From Dactylorhiza incarnata (taxonomy: Eukaryota; Streptophyta; Magnoliopsida; Asparagales; Orchidaceae), in contig JAWHQI010001214.1 in NCBI GenBank assembly GCA_033032865.1, positions 1-64,000 on the forward strand: a stretch of DNA of 64,000 bases. Reading direction: 5' to 3'. Made by a program: the position numbers and the translations under genes. A model generated the notes under the pieces. The model worked only from the letters and a program-made list of their open reading frames with translations. It was not told where the DNA came from and searched no databases. Below are positions 29,969 to 39,620 of the stretch, one piece after another (the first letter of the stretch is position 1; each line of letters opens with the position of its first letter).

Positions 29969-30226
29969 ATCTTGATTTATTTAATATTTTGTTGATGTTG
30001 ACTAAGGTTTTGAAAACATTATTATGCTTTGAGACATTGAGTTTTGGAAGAATATGTTATTCCATGAATTTGTAATTATTATCATTAAATTATGATGGTA
30101 TAACATTAGTTTAATTTCATATATATTTCCATAAAATGTCTTCACAGTTCAACCCCGGTTCAACCGATTGAACCTTGAACTTTTAACTCCACCGGTTCGG
30201 TGTCCGGTCCGGTTCTCAAAACCTTG
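29969..30226. other. hAT 3' non-coding region and right terminus
   Basis: An AT-rich tail is followed by subterminal motifs 'ccggttcaaccg', 'ccggttcgg' and 'ccggtccgg', then the terminal 'ttctcaaaaccttg', the inverted counterpart of the left end. Confidence 0.8.
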
Positions 30227-30234
30227 GTTATAAC
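30227..30234. other. hAT target-site duplication, right (GTTATAAC)
   Basis: Exact copy of 13392-13399. Confidence 0.95.
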
Positions 30235-32941
30235 CCCTTTAGGGCTTTTTATTATTAAAGAGATTTACATATTCAAATGGTCTTGGATGGTGATGAAATT
30301 TTGGTAGTGCATTTATAATCATATGATGGACCTCTGGTAATTTTTGTGTAATTAATTAAATGATTTAACAAGTACTTCATTCACAATGCACTTATTTTGT
30401 CTTAATCTTAAGAAAAATAATTGAGGGTCCAATACTCCCTGAAAAAATTTGCAACTTGATGATAGGACATTTCAGAGCACTAGGAAGCTCTATAAATTTT
30501 TATATAATTTTTTAGAGATTGTTATCAGTAGGCTACTTCACAACATGTTCAAATTAGGATTTACTTTGAATATTTATTTAGGTGAGAAAATGATTTTTAT
30601 AAATTGTGAAACTCAGTCAGTAAGACTTTATGATCATCTTAGAGAACTGGTATTTCTTTCATAATTTTTGGAATTGTTTAACAGTAGTTTCCTTCACAAT
30701 TTTCCCAAGAAAGGGTTTCTTTGGAATATTAATTTATGTGATTAATTTGCCTTTATAAATTCTGAAATTTGGCCAGTAGACTTTTCTGACTAATATAAAG
30801 GTCTAGTAATTTTTCCATAAATTTTGGATAAGTATTTTTGATGGTTCCTTCATTAACCTCCAACTTTGGATAGATGCTAAATATTATAATTAGAGGACAA
30901 TTCCTGATTGTAAAATTGTGACATTCTGTACTTACTGTTATTTTGGCATGATAGATTTATCTTAATTTTATGGGATCTATATCATAAGAATACCTTACAC
31001 TTCATGTTCATATTCATACTTGGAAAATATTGGAGAAATAAAAATAAATGCTAAAATGTTAAGGAAAATATGAATATCTGGATTTAGTCTTATGATGCCA
31101 TGATAGTCCTCCAGTAATAATCTTGTGTCATGAGGATGAGTATTTGGAGTACTTCCACTTATGTGGTTCATATAGTTCGTTTGGTCTGCATATAGTAAAA
31201 TGGTAAAACTTGGGTAACTAGTGGTCTACTGAGAGGAAATGGGGTTTAACTGGAGTACATGGTCAGGTTGAAGAGGTTGAGGTCACCAAAAGGAGGTCAT
31301 GTGGTAAGTGTGCTTGATTAGTCCTGGGTGAGGTTGTACTCGGAATTGATGAAAGATCGTCTTTCCCCTAGAAGTGTCATAAACCACCTAGGGTTAATAA
31401 AAGTGAATCGGTAAGAGGGTTATGCATATGGGTAGATACCAATAACATTAAATACCTTGAGAAAGGGAGCCTTGGGGTGTCATCCCAGTATAGTTCCTAG
31501 TACCGTAGCGAGCCCCTAACAGGGCAATCCTCGGGAAGTCCAAGACTAACCATAAATTGTAGGGATAAGTTGTTGTACAAGATTAACTTAGTAATACACT
31601 CACTCACACCCCATTGTCACGGGTATATTATTCGGTTTGGTCTTACGAGCGGTAGGCTCGGTGGTTGTAGCAGTAGACTAATTAGTCTGGTGAGCTTGTG
31701 ACTCAGCAATGCTTATTGTGATGGGCGGGTAGCCCGGGGAGCTTATGGCTCGGAGATAGAGGGTAAACATGTTTGCATGTACATAAGGTGGTTGGTCCTT
31801 AGTGTTGATGGTCATTGCACTGACATTAATACTTGGGCTTGGTAAGTGTGGGTAACCCTTTACCAAGACAAGTCTGGTGGTCTAACCAGCAAGAGTACGC
31901 AGGAGCTCCGATGTTGTGTTCTTAGCGTTGAGGCGTACGTTAGGTCTAGGTTAGGTAGTGTAAATACCAACCTAGAGTTGGGCGAGGCCCAACCCACCGC
32001 TTCCGCTTGCCACTACAGGAGTATCCTGGGAGTTTTGCTAGCTCCAAAAAGGGAGAACTAAAGGTCTGTGCGCACAGAGTCATAGTGTGTGAGTTGCACT
32101 TGTGTGAAAATAGCATAAAACTGCATACCTTGCATGACATAGCAGTAACATTGCATTTCAACCCCTACCCCTATCATATAAGTTGGTTATGGGACTCCTT
32201 ATACGATATGCCTTGCTAAACGACCCCTTGGTCTATTGGTTTGTGAGGGCATTCCTATAAATCAACAGTTACTTTTCCTTACTTACCTTTATATATTTGC
32301 TCTACCTGTTTACTTTACTTGTTCTTACTCTACTTTACTTATTGCTTCAGTTATTATATATATTGCGTAGTGGTAGACATTCCATGTAGATTATATACCC
32401 GTCATATGCTATTGCTTACACCCCTTGTTGTCCTCCGCTTCATTCCTCCCGCTCGGTGCCTAGGAGTCACCGGGGGAGGGGTGGGGGATTGGCTTAGTCT
32501 TTTTGACTAACGGTCGGTGGACCTTATCATTTTAGGGGACCGAGGAGATGCTGCATCACCAGAGGCCGGTGCAGATGGAGATGGGGCAGTCTAGCACGGG
32601 AGCACCATTGGTAGGATCCGTGAGCATCGTTTAGCTTTAGTATTTTATGCTTCCACGAGAGAAAATGTAGTGAGGAATTGATGTACAGGGCATGAGCCCT
32701 TTATTATTATCGTACCTTTTATTCAGATATTTGATGTGGACGTCTATTTATGATGGTTTTACTTTCTATGTGATGTGGACTTGGCTTCTATAAGTTTGTT
32801 TAAGCTTTACTTCTTTATGATCGATAAGGCCGGCTGGATCAGCGTTTTGTAGTGACGACCTTCCCGAGTGAGGGTGTCACCGCAAAGCGGCGGTTCTGGG
32901 CATAAGACCCGGGTTTGCAAAAGAAAAAATTTGGTCTTATA
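30235..32941 (+). mobile_element. Chromovirus LTR, right part
   Basis: It continues the LTR interrupted at 13399: 'ccctttagggctttttatta' here matches 42378 onward. It ends 'ttggtcttata' at 32941, the mutated form of the canonical 'gtcttaca' seen at 50443, and is followed by the PBS. Short ORFs within are not conserved as proteins. Confidence 0.88.
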
Positions 32942-32943
32942 AA

Positions 32944-32955
32944 GTGTTATCAGAG
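32944..32955 (+). other. Chromovirus primer binding site
   Basis: 'tgttatcagagc', two bases after the LTR end, is one base off the standard TGGTATCAGAGC initiator Met-tRNA site. Confidence 0.8.
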
Positions 32956-33139
32956 CAAACCTCGATCCGGAGAAAAGAAAAGAAGTCCACAAACCCTGGG
33001 CCACCCCACGCGAGCTTAGTTTGAGGACAAACTAGCAGTGGAAGCAATGGTGTGCCCATAAGGGAAATCACATGAAAAGTCAACTTATAACTGAATATTC
33101 TTTAGCTAAGTCCCTTATGAGTGGAATTTTCTTGTGTAG

Positions 33140-33302
33140 CCCGCGACGAACCCTACACCGCAACATGGAGTTCCATCGACTCCAAACGTCATTCCACCAC
33201 CACCGGCTCCTACTCCGTTCCAGCAGACGGAGATGATACAAACACTGACAGCCATACTGGAGACATTCAGGGCACAACAGGCACTGGCTCCTCAGCAAAA
33301 CT
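33140..33302 (+). pseudogene. gag: Chromovirus gag, N-terminal part before palindrome insertion
   Basis: The frame opens directly after the TAG of 'cttgtgtag' (33131-33139) and reads PATNPTPQHGVPSTPNVIPP, then MIQTLTAILETFRAQQALAP. A proline-rich start followed by this amphipathic helix is typical of chromovirus Gag. The only in-frame ATG is internal (33233). The absence of an initiator ATG and the pyrimidine-rich 'ttttcttgtgtag' suggest a splice acceptor that joins the LTR exon at 12183-12224. The palindrome at 33303 interrupts the frame and introduces a stop. Confidence 0.6.
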
Positions 33303-33730
33303 GATGCAGGAAGTCGGGGGCCCGACCGCACCCCGTGGCATCACACCAGCTAGCAGACCACGATCAAGTACGCCTGCCAGAAGGACTGCAGTCCAGGCAC
33401 CCCAACCTATCTCCACGCCTGTTCTCAGCACGGCGGGTTGTTGAGGCTGGGGCTCGATCCCCAGACCTCCTTGATAAGAACCACTCCTAACAAGCCTTAT
33501 CACCAACTGGTTGAGCCTGAGGTCAGTTGGTGATAAGGCCTGTTAGGAGTGGTTCTTATCAAGGAGGTCTGGGGATCGAGCCCCATCCTCAACAACCCAC
33601 CATGCTAAGAACAGGCGTGGAGACGGGTTGGGGTTCCTGGACTGCAGTCCTTCTGGCAGGCGTGCTTGGTCGTGGTCCGCTAGCTGGTGTGATGCCACGG
33701 GGTGCGGTCGGGGCCCCAGCATCCTGCATC
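33303..33730. repeat. 428-bp palindrome inserted in gag, tRNA/SINE-like arms
   Basis: Arms 33303-33509 and 33523-33730 are inverted copies around a 13-bp loop: 'gatgcaggaagtcggggg' opposes 'gccccagcatcctgcatc', and 'caccaactg' opposes 'cagttggtg'. Each arm reads outward 'cagttggtgataaggc' and, about 50 bases later, 'ggatcgagccc', spaced and shaped like the A and B boxes of tRNA-derived SINEs. Neither arm can fold as a complete tRNA by eye. It separates gag residues that belong together. Confidence 0.8.
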
Positions 33731-33836
33731 AAAAACCCTGGGGCCAACTGGCTGAGCATTTTCTGAGGTCTCCCCCCCCCCCCCATCATACCTTGGGACG
33801 GAGGCAGTTGTGAGGACTGGGGAGTAGGTAGACATC

Positions 33837-34698
33837 ATGGAGAAGATGCTGACAGGGATTCAGTGCCCGGCAAATATGGAGGTGCCACTGGTGGTCTCAT
33901 GCTTGGAGTCCCATGCAAAGAGATGGTGGAAGAGGTTCCTGGACACAGCATATGCAGGACTAGAGGCTGCAGATGTTTCTTGGGATGAGTTCAAGACAGC
34001 ACTACTGGAGCATTTTGTGTCGCAGTCTACAAGAGACGAGCTGGAGGAAAGATTTCTACAGTTGAGGCAGGGGAGCAGGATAGTTCTAGAGTATCACTGG
34101 GAGTTTACCCATCTATCCTGGTTTACAGTTTCGTATCAGCTAGATGATGCAGGATACGCAAAGAGGTTCTACAAGGGCCTTCGTGATGAGCTGAGGCAGA
34201 CCCTCCTCTTCGTCTCCGATGGCAGTATGACTAAGATCCTGGAGATGGCCAAGAAGCTGGAGGTAGACCAGCAAAATGTTCGTGGAAGGAAGAGACCAAT
34301 GGAGGACCAGGGATGGGGAGGCAAAAGAGACCACCCGAGAGGTCGAGATGCTGGGGAAGGAAGGACGGAGGTCCGACCCCGCCAGAAGCAGAGACAGGAG
34401 CAGAGGGAGCTAGTAGTGTTGGCTCCTCAGCCTCTACAGATGCGGGAGATGCCGAAGATTGGAGGAGGTGGGCCACCTCCGGAGTGCTACCACTGCCGCC
34501 AGACTGGTCACATCCGGAGGAATTTCCCTCAGAGGAATGCACCACCAGCACTACAGGCTGCCCTACAGGCCCAGCATTTCGGGGGATGGGGACGGGGACG
34601 AGGCCGTGGATTTCAGGATGGAGATTGGAGGCAGAACAGGGACCAAATGTATGCTCTGGATCTAGCTCAGCACCGGGACCCCGCAAGGGTCATTACAG
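33837..34698 (+). pseudogene. gag: Chromovirus gag, main part (capsid and zinc knuckle)
   Basis: The frame reads MEKMLTGIQCPANMEVPLVV, AKRWWKRFLD, a retrotrans_gag-type capsid (FLQLRQGSRIVLEYHWEFTH, RFYKGLRDELR), a basic linker, then a zinc knuckle CYHCRQTGHIRRNF near residue 217 and a Gly/Arg-rich tail. The final cysteine of the knuckle is phenylalanine, a probable single-base loss. The frame continues past 34698 for only 11 codons to a TAG at 34731-34733 if the intron candidate is retained. It is downstream of the palindrome, so this copy cannot make full Gag. Confidence 0.85.
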
Positions 34699-34798
34699 GT
34701 ACTTTTAATGTCTTTTGGGTTTATGTTCATTAGTACCTAGCAAACCTTAATTTTACCTTAGCATTGAACCAAAACAAACAAAAACCACCCACGTATAG
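34699..34798 (+). other. Candidate 100-nt intron between gag and protease
   Basis: 'attacag' then GTACTTTTAATG at the left edge, and 'cccacgtatag' then 'tactcatctgcgg' at the right edge. The segment is clearly richer in A/T than the flanking coding sequence, as plant introns are. Removing exactly 100 nt joins VIT to VLICGKPAYTLFDTG in frame, the expected gag-to-protease transition. Retaining it ends Gag at 34733. An alternative, a 94-bp insertion flanked by 'gtact' duplications, would leave protease out of frame when removed. Confidence 0.55.
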
Positions 34799-35202
34799 TA
34801 CTCATCTGCGGCAAGCCCGCATACACCTTATTCGATACGGGTGCCTCACACTCGTTCGTCTCGGAAGAATTCGTGGACAGTCTGGACCAAGTCCAGCACT
34901 TCAAGGGCATACTCAGGAGGGTGCGGTTCCCAGACGGATCAGAGATAATAACAGATGTAAAGTGCAACATGAATGTGGAGATTGGAGGGAAGCTGTTCGA
35001 AGCACCGACGATGCATTTGAAGATGAAGGACTATGATCTGATCCTAGGCATGAACTGGATGCACGGGAATCAGGCAAGGATTGACTGCCTAGAGAGAAGG
35101 ATTGTTCTGAAGCATGAAGACTCGGAAGTAGTGATCGAAGGTATCAAACCCCCCTCCCGTATCTTTTTATCATCAGTTCAGGCCATTAAGGCCCACCTGT
35201 AG
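34799..35202 (+). pseudogene. pol: Chromovirus aspartic protease
   Basis: The frame reads LICGKPAYTLFDTGASHSFV, with the catalytic DTG, then RFPDGSEIITDVKCNMNVEI and YDLILGMNWMHGNQARIDC, the usual protease and its flap/end motif. It ends at a TAG at 35200-35202 where a glutamine is likely; a second in-frame TAG follows near 35232. The domain itself is uninterrupted. It would mature the Gag-Pol polyprotein. Confidence 0.85.
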
Positions 35203-35466
35203 GGAGACGAGGTATATCAGGTGCTCTTCTAGGCGACGGAAGTCAAAAACTCGGTGTCAAATATTTCGGTCGTGCGGGATTTTGCCGACGTATTTCCGGA
35301 GAAGCTACCGGACTGCCTCCGCACCGCGAGAAGGATTTCCAAATCCAACTGGTGTCGGGGGCTAAGCCGGTATCTAGAGCTTCCTATCGGATGGCCCCGA
35401 AGGAGTTAGTGGAGTTCCGAAGCCAGCTACAGGAGCTGGTGGAAGCAGGGTTCGTTAGACCGAGTT
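35203..35466 (+). pseudogene. pol: Chromovirus reverse transcriptase, N-terminal fragment
   Basis: After two stops the frame reads VVRDFADVFPEKLP. A frameshift near 35315 moves to LPPHREKDFQIQLVSGAKPV and RMAPKELVEFRSQLQELVEA GFVRPS, the fingers region of Ty3/gypsy RT. It is cut at 35466 by the minus-strand copia and resumes at 41987. Confidence 0.85.
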
Positions 35467-36647
35467 TGTTAAAATTTTTGATTGGACCGTTTAGGAGTAA
35501 GCAGGAGTTGTATCAACAAGAGTTATAGCCAAACAACCACAATGCCAAAACAGCAACACAAGAAATCTTTATTGAAACAGAACTGCTTTACAATGCGAGG
35601 TATACATGGCGAGACATGATTCATCAGAATCACGGAGACGAGAAGAACAAAACACACCAAAAAGCAACGCTGGCGGCTAGACAAGCTCAGACCGCACAAG
35701 CCGCACCACTCCAGAACTCGCCCGGCTTGCCCTGAGATCGCACGAACAGAAACCGGACAGACTGCCAGCACTGCAAGACCGCACCTCAGACCGCACGAAC
35801 TGGAGCTTATTGGAACAAAGAACTGAAGCTGTCGCCAGACCGCAACTCGGACCGCCTAACCGCTGAAGGTCGCCTGATCACTGAGCTCGCTGCGAACAGC
35901 ATAAGAACACAATAACCCAGTTCGCTGACAGACCGCAGACGAACTGTTTATTCAAGCCACCGGAAATCACCAAGGAAGGAGACCGCACCCTGCTGACCGC
36001 AAACCTGCGAACACAACAAGGTTAACTCGCATCCAAGTCACGCGAACTCAAACTTGAGACCGCAAGAAATAATCCGGGCTCTGGTTCTTACCGTTGTTGT
36101 TAGGAATGACGGGTCATGCACCCCTTTTTAGAGGCGGGTAAACGAATGTCGTCACCGCATAAACCGGGATACAGTCACCACCCATCAGATCGCGAACGAT
36201 CTCAAAGGACAGACCGCGCGAACAGACCTCTTGGACGATCACCCGACCAAGACACAGATCAGCAGACAAGATCGCGCACAGGCCGCGCGAACACGAGACC
36301 GCGAACAAGCCGTGCGGTCTCAACAACGCTCCTTCCTTAGATCACCAGGAGCAAGCTAGAACCATCTGGCCGACTTCAATCAAGTCGCCAGATCGCCAGG
36401 ATAGACCGCCCGGGTAGACAGTGATATAGGAACAACCCGCCCAGTCTTCCAACAAGGAAGCCAGGCAAACTAGCAGACCTACTCGGGAATAAACCGCAGC
36501 TACCAAGAACAGACCGGAACAACCAGCAGACCGCCAGAACAACCCAGCAGAGCCAGACCGGCAGATAACATATACAAGCCGCGCGATCACCGCGGTCTCC
36601 CAAACCAGACCGCCCGGTCTCCTCCACACCACTTCAAAATTTCAACA
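35467..36647 (-). repeat. 3' LTR of minus-strand copia
   Basis: 1181 bp; read on the minus strand it begins TGTTGAAATTTTG and ends CAAAAATTTTAACA. Its TATA region is mutated ('ctctaaaaagg'), unlike the 5' LTR. It is rich in 'cagaccgc' motifs. Confidence 0.92.
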
Positions 36648-38225
36648 CTCCCCCTTGAAGTGGGAAGTGGAGACTAGACCGAGTAAATTCCACAACCGTG
36701 TAAACGGTCCCTTTGCCATCGGCTTTGTGAAGATGTCTGTGACATTGTCCGCACTCCGAACATGCTCGACCATAAGAGATCCTCCCAACACCTTTTCACG
36801 AATGAAATGGTGCTCAATCTCTATATGCTTGGTCCTCGCGTGACAGACTGGATTGTTGACCAGCTTGAGAGCACTCTCATTGTCCCCGCGTAGCATAGTG
36901 GGACCTCGAACGTCCTCTACCAACCTCCTGAGCCAAACGGCTTCCTGAGCAGCCAAGGTCGAAGCCTTGTACTCCGCTTCCGTGGTAGATATATACACCG
37001 AGTCTTGCTTCTTGCTGCACCAAGAAATAGCTGTGGGGCCCGTCATAAAGACATAACCAGACGTTGATCTCCGATCATCCACGTCTCCCCCATAATCAGC
37101 ATCCATGAAACCATGCAACTCCAAGCTTGACCCTCTCCTATATAGGAGACCCAAATCAGAGGTCGACTTCACATACTTTAAGATGCCTTTTGCCGCCAGA
37201 AGATGAGGTTTCCGTGGTTCCGCCATGTACCCACTCACTTTGCCAACTGCATAAGCAATATCAGGCCTCGTGATGGTCAAATAGATCAAGCTCCCAACCA
37301 GAGCTCGGAAAACCAACGGTTCAGACAAAACTCTCCCCTCATCCTTCCGAAGTTTATGATGTTGCTCCAGAGGTACAGATCTGCTCTTCCCTTCCTCCAA
37401 GCCAAATCGTTGAACGATCCGCTCCGCATAGCCATCCTGAGAAACGAGCACTCCGCTCTCCCGCCTCTGCACCTCAAGTCCAAGGAAATGGTGAAGCTCC
37501 CCCAGATCCTTCATCTCGAATCTGATAGCAAGCTCAGCCCTGAGTCTTGCAACAGCTTCCTTCAAGTTTCCGGTGACAATCATGTCATCCACATACAACA
37601 GCACAATCACCCGAAGCACCCCCTCCTTCTTGATGAACAAGCTAGAATCAGAGTCTGAAGCAACGAATCCGCAGAATAAAAGATACTCTGCAATCTTCCC
37701 GTACCACGCCAGAGGCGCTTGCTTCAACCCATACAGGGCCTTCTTCAATTTACAAACGTAGTCCGGATACTCCTTCGAGATGAAGTCTTGCGGTTGGATC
37801 ATGAAGATATCCTTGTCAATTTCGCCGTATAAGAAAGCATTCTTCACGTCGAGTTGCCAAATCTCCCAACCACTCGAAGCCGCCAAGGCAATAACAAATC
37901 GAACCGAAGTCATCTTTGCCACTGGACTAAACGTCTCATCATAATCTTCTCCGTACTGCTGTGAAAACCCGCGAGCTACAAGGCGAGCCTTGTACCGCTT
38001 GATACTGCCGTCAGCTTTCTTCTTCAGCTTGAAAACCCACTTGCAAGTGACAGGAGTGGTGCCATTGGGCTTGGGCACAAGAGACCAGGTCTCATTCTTC
38101 TCGAGAGCTGCCATCTCTTCTTGCATAGCAATGTCCCACTCCTTCACGCCTCTGGCTTTCTCAAAGCTCGACGGCTCCCTTTCATCCAAGGGACCAGCAA
38201 AGAAACATGAAACAAAGTTCACCAT
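36642..38225 (-). pseudogene. pol: copia reverse transcriptase and RNase H (long open frame)
   Basis: 527 codons without a stop. It begins in the RT N-terminus (MVNFVSCFFAGPLDEREPSS), with [56 protein letters not shown] and the catalytic LYVDDMIVTG (residues ~207-216). RNase H follows with DADYGGDVDDRRSTSGYVF (~373-391), STTEAEYKA and DIFTKPMAKGPFTRL. It ends SHFKGEC at the polypurine tract, just inside the LTR, as in the sister copy. The domains look intact, but upstream lesions (a TAG at 38289-38291 and two frameshifts) stop them from being translated as part of Gag-Pol. Confidence 0.9.
36648..36660 (-). other. Polypurine tract of minus-strand copia
   Basis: 'cttcaagggggag' on the minus strand, directly before TGTTGAAA of the 3' LTR. 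Confidence 0.88.
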
Positions 38226-38288
38226 GTTTCCTCCTGTGTATCGATCTGGTGGTTGAATAGACCTCTTCGACCTTCTAAGAGGTTGCTC

Positions 38289-38834
38289 CTAACTAACCAC
38301 CTCCTCAGCTGTTTCTTCTGTGCAAGCTCCTCTTCCAGATGAACTTGGAGCATCGCTCCCCCTTCTTCCAGAACCTGAAGCCTCCATCTCAGAGCTTGAC
38401 ACAACTGGAGCTCCTGGTGAAACAGGCAACTCCACTTGAAGACTTCCCGCAGCTTTTCCTCCTTCATCAACCCTGCTCTCTGGTAGCTCAACTCCTGAAC
38501 TCCCCTTGTAAGAAGTCACTTCATCGAACACCACATCCCGAGAAACAATTGACCTCCGTGTCTCAGGATCCATGCATCTCCATCCCTTCTTCCGCTCATC
38601 ATACCCAACAAAGACTAGCTTCCTTGCTTTCACATCTAGCTTTGTCTGAAGAGCATCAGGAATGTGCACATAGCAGGTTGATCCAAACACCCGAAGGTGT
38701 GCAACGCTCGTCTTCTCCTTGAACATTAGTTCGTGAGGGGTCTTCATGTTGATAGGACTCAGAGGCAATCTGTTGATGACATAAGCTGCACAAGACATTC
38801 CCTCCGCCAGAAGGACTTTGGGATACTCTTGGCA
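38289..38834 (-). pseudogene. pol: copia integrase C-terminal and linker region
   Basis: It reads AEGMSCAAYVINRLPLSPIN, HLRVFGSTCYVHIPDAL and KLVFVGYDERKKGWRCMDPE, the end of the copia integrase, then a Ser/Gly-rich linker up to a TAG at 38289-38291 (sister copy reads VVQSQALRR). The frame is shifted from the integrase core by a 1-base loss near 38810 (sister sequence 'ttctaggcagag' against 'ttctggcggag'). Confidence 0.85.
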
Positions 38835-39607
38835 TGAAGCCAGCATTTGCAGGTTTCCGTCAGATGACGGATCTTCCTCTCCGCAACGCCATTCTGCTGT
38901 GGAGTATGGGCACAAGTGAACTCTCTCCTGATGCCTTGCTTCCTGCAAAAACTTGAGAACTCACCAGAGGTGAACTCCCCACCATTGTCAGTTCTAAGTT
39001 TTTTAATTCGCAGGCCAAGCCGGCCTTCAACCAGCTCCTTGAACTCCACAAATTTTGCAAAGGCTTCTGACTTCTCTTTCAAGAAATACACCCAGACATA
39101 TCTGGTGTAATCGTCAATCAACACCAACATGTATCTGTTGCCTCCAAGGCTTGGGGTGGCAGTCGGTCCCATCAAATCACCGTGGATGCACTCCAACGGC
39201 ATTTTGCACCTTGTTTGCGATTTGTCAAATGGAAGTCGATGAGACTTACCAAATTGACATCCTTCGCAAACATGATCGTCTCTATAGGAGGACAAGCTAG
39301 GCAAGCCATTGACAAGGCCCCTTACCGCCATAGCCTTCAATTTGTCCATGCCTACATGCCCCAACCTTTCATGCCAGATGGCCGCGCCATCATTGGTCCT
39401 CATCTTATCAACATAGGTACTTGTCGATAAAACAAACAAGTCCTTCACCCGCTTGCCGACATAAATAACATCTCCCTTTATTTCCGGTTGAGTTTTAAGA
39501 AACTTCACTTCTGTTGGCCCAAACAGAACGTGATAAGCGACATCGACCGCATTGGTCACAGAGAAGAGATTTTTCTTCATACCAGGCACGTGATAAACAC
39601 TCCTCAA
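38759..39607 (-). pseudogene. pol: copia GAG-pre-integrase and integrase core
   Basis: It reads MRSVYHVPGMKKNLFSVTNA, then the zinc region HERLGHVGMDKLKAMAVRGL to CEGCQFGKS. The integrase core has acidic residues in CIHGDLMGP (~141), RTDNGGEF (~207) and NGVAERKIRHL (~242). The catalytic triad is intact. The last ~20 codons after SIPKSF are out-of-frame read after a 1-base deletion. Confidence 0.9.
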
Positions 39608-39620
39608 CGTGAGCGGACCC

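Larger units (their letters stand above)
13400..30226 (+). mobile_element. hAT DNA transposon (with two nested retroelements)
   Basis: Ends are 'caagcttttaagaacc' and, inverted, 'caaggttttgagaaccgg', flanked by an exact 8-bp duplication. Without the nested solo LTR and Sirevirus it is about 3.1 kb. It encodes a BED-finger/DUF659-type hAT transposase on the plus strand in pieces at 14421-15300, 17254-17972 and 29717-29968. The transposase has premature stops and lacks the C-terminal dimerisation region, so the element cannot move on its own, although its ends might still be recognised by a related transposase. Confidence 0.92.

Noticed and set aside
33523..33600. Possible tRNA gene
   Set aside because: A and B box-like motifs are present, but I cannot fold an acceptor stem or anticodon arm; more like a SINE head.
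34704..34797. 94-bp insertion with GTACT target duplication between gag and protease
   Set aside because: Its removal leaves protease out of frame, whereas removal of the 100-nt GT-AG segment restores it; kept as the less likely alternative.
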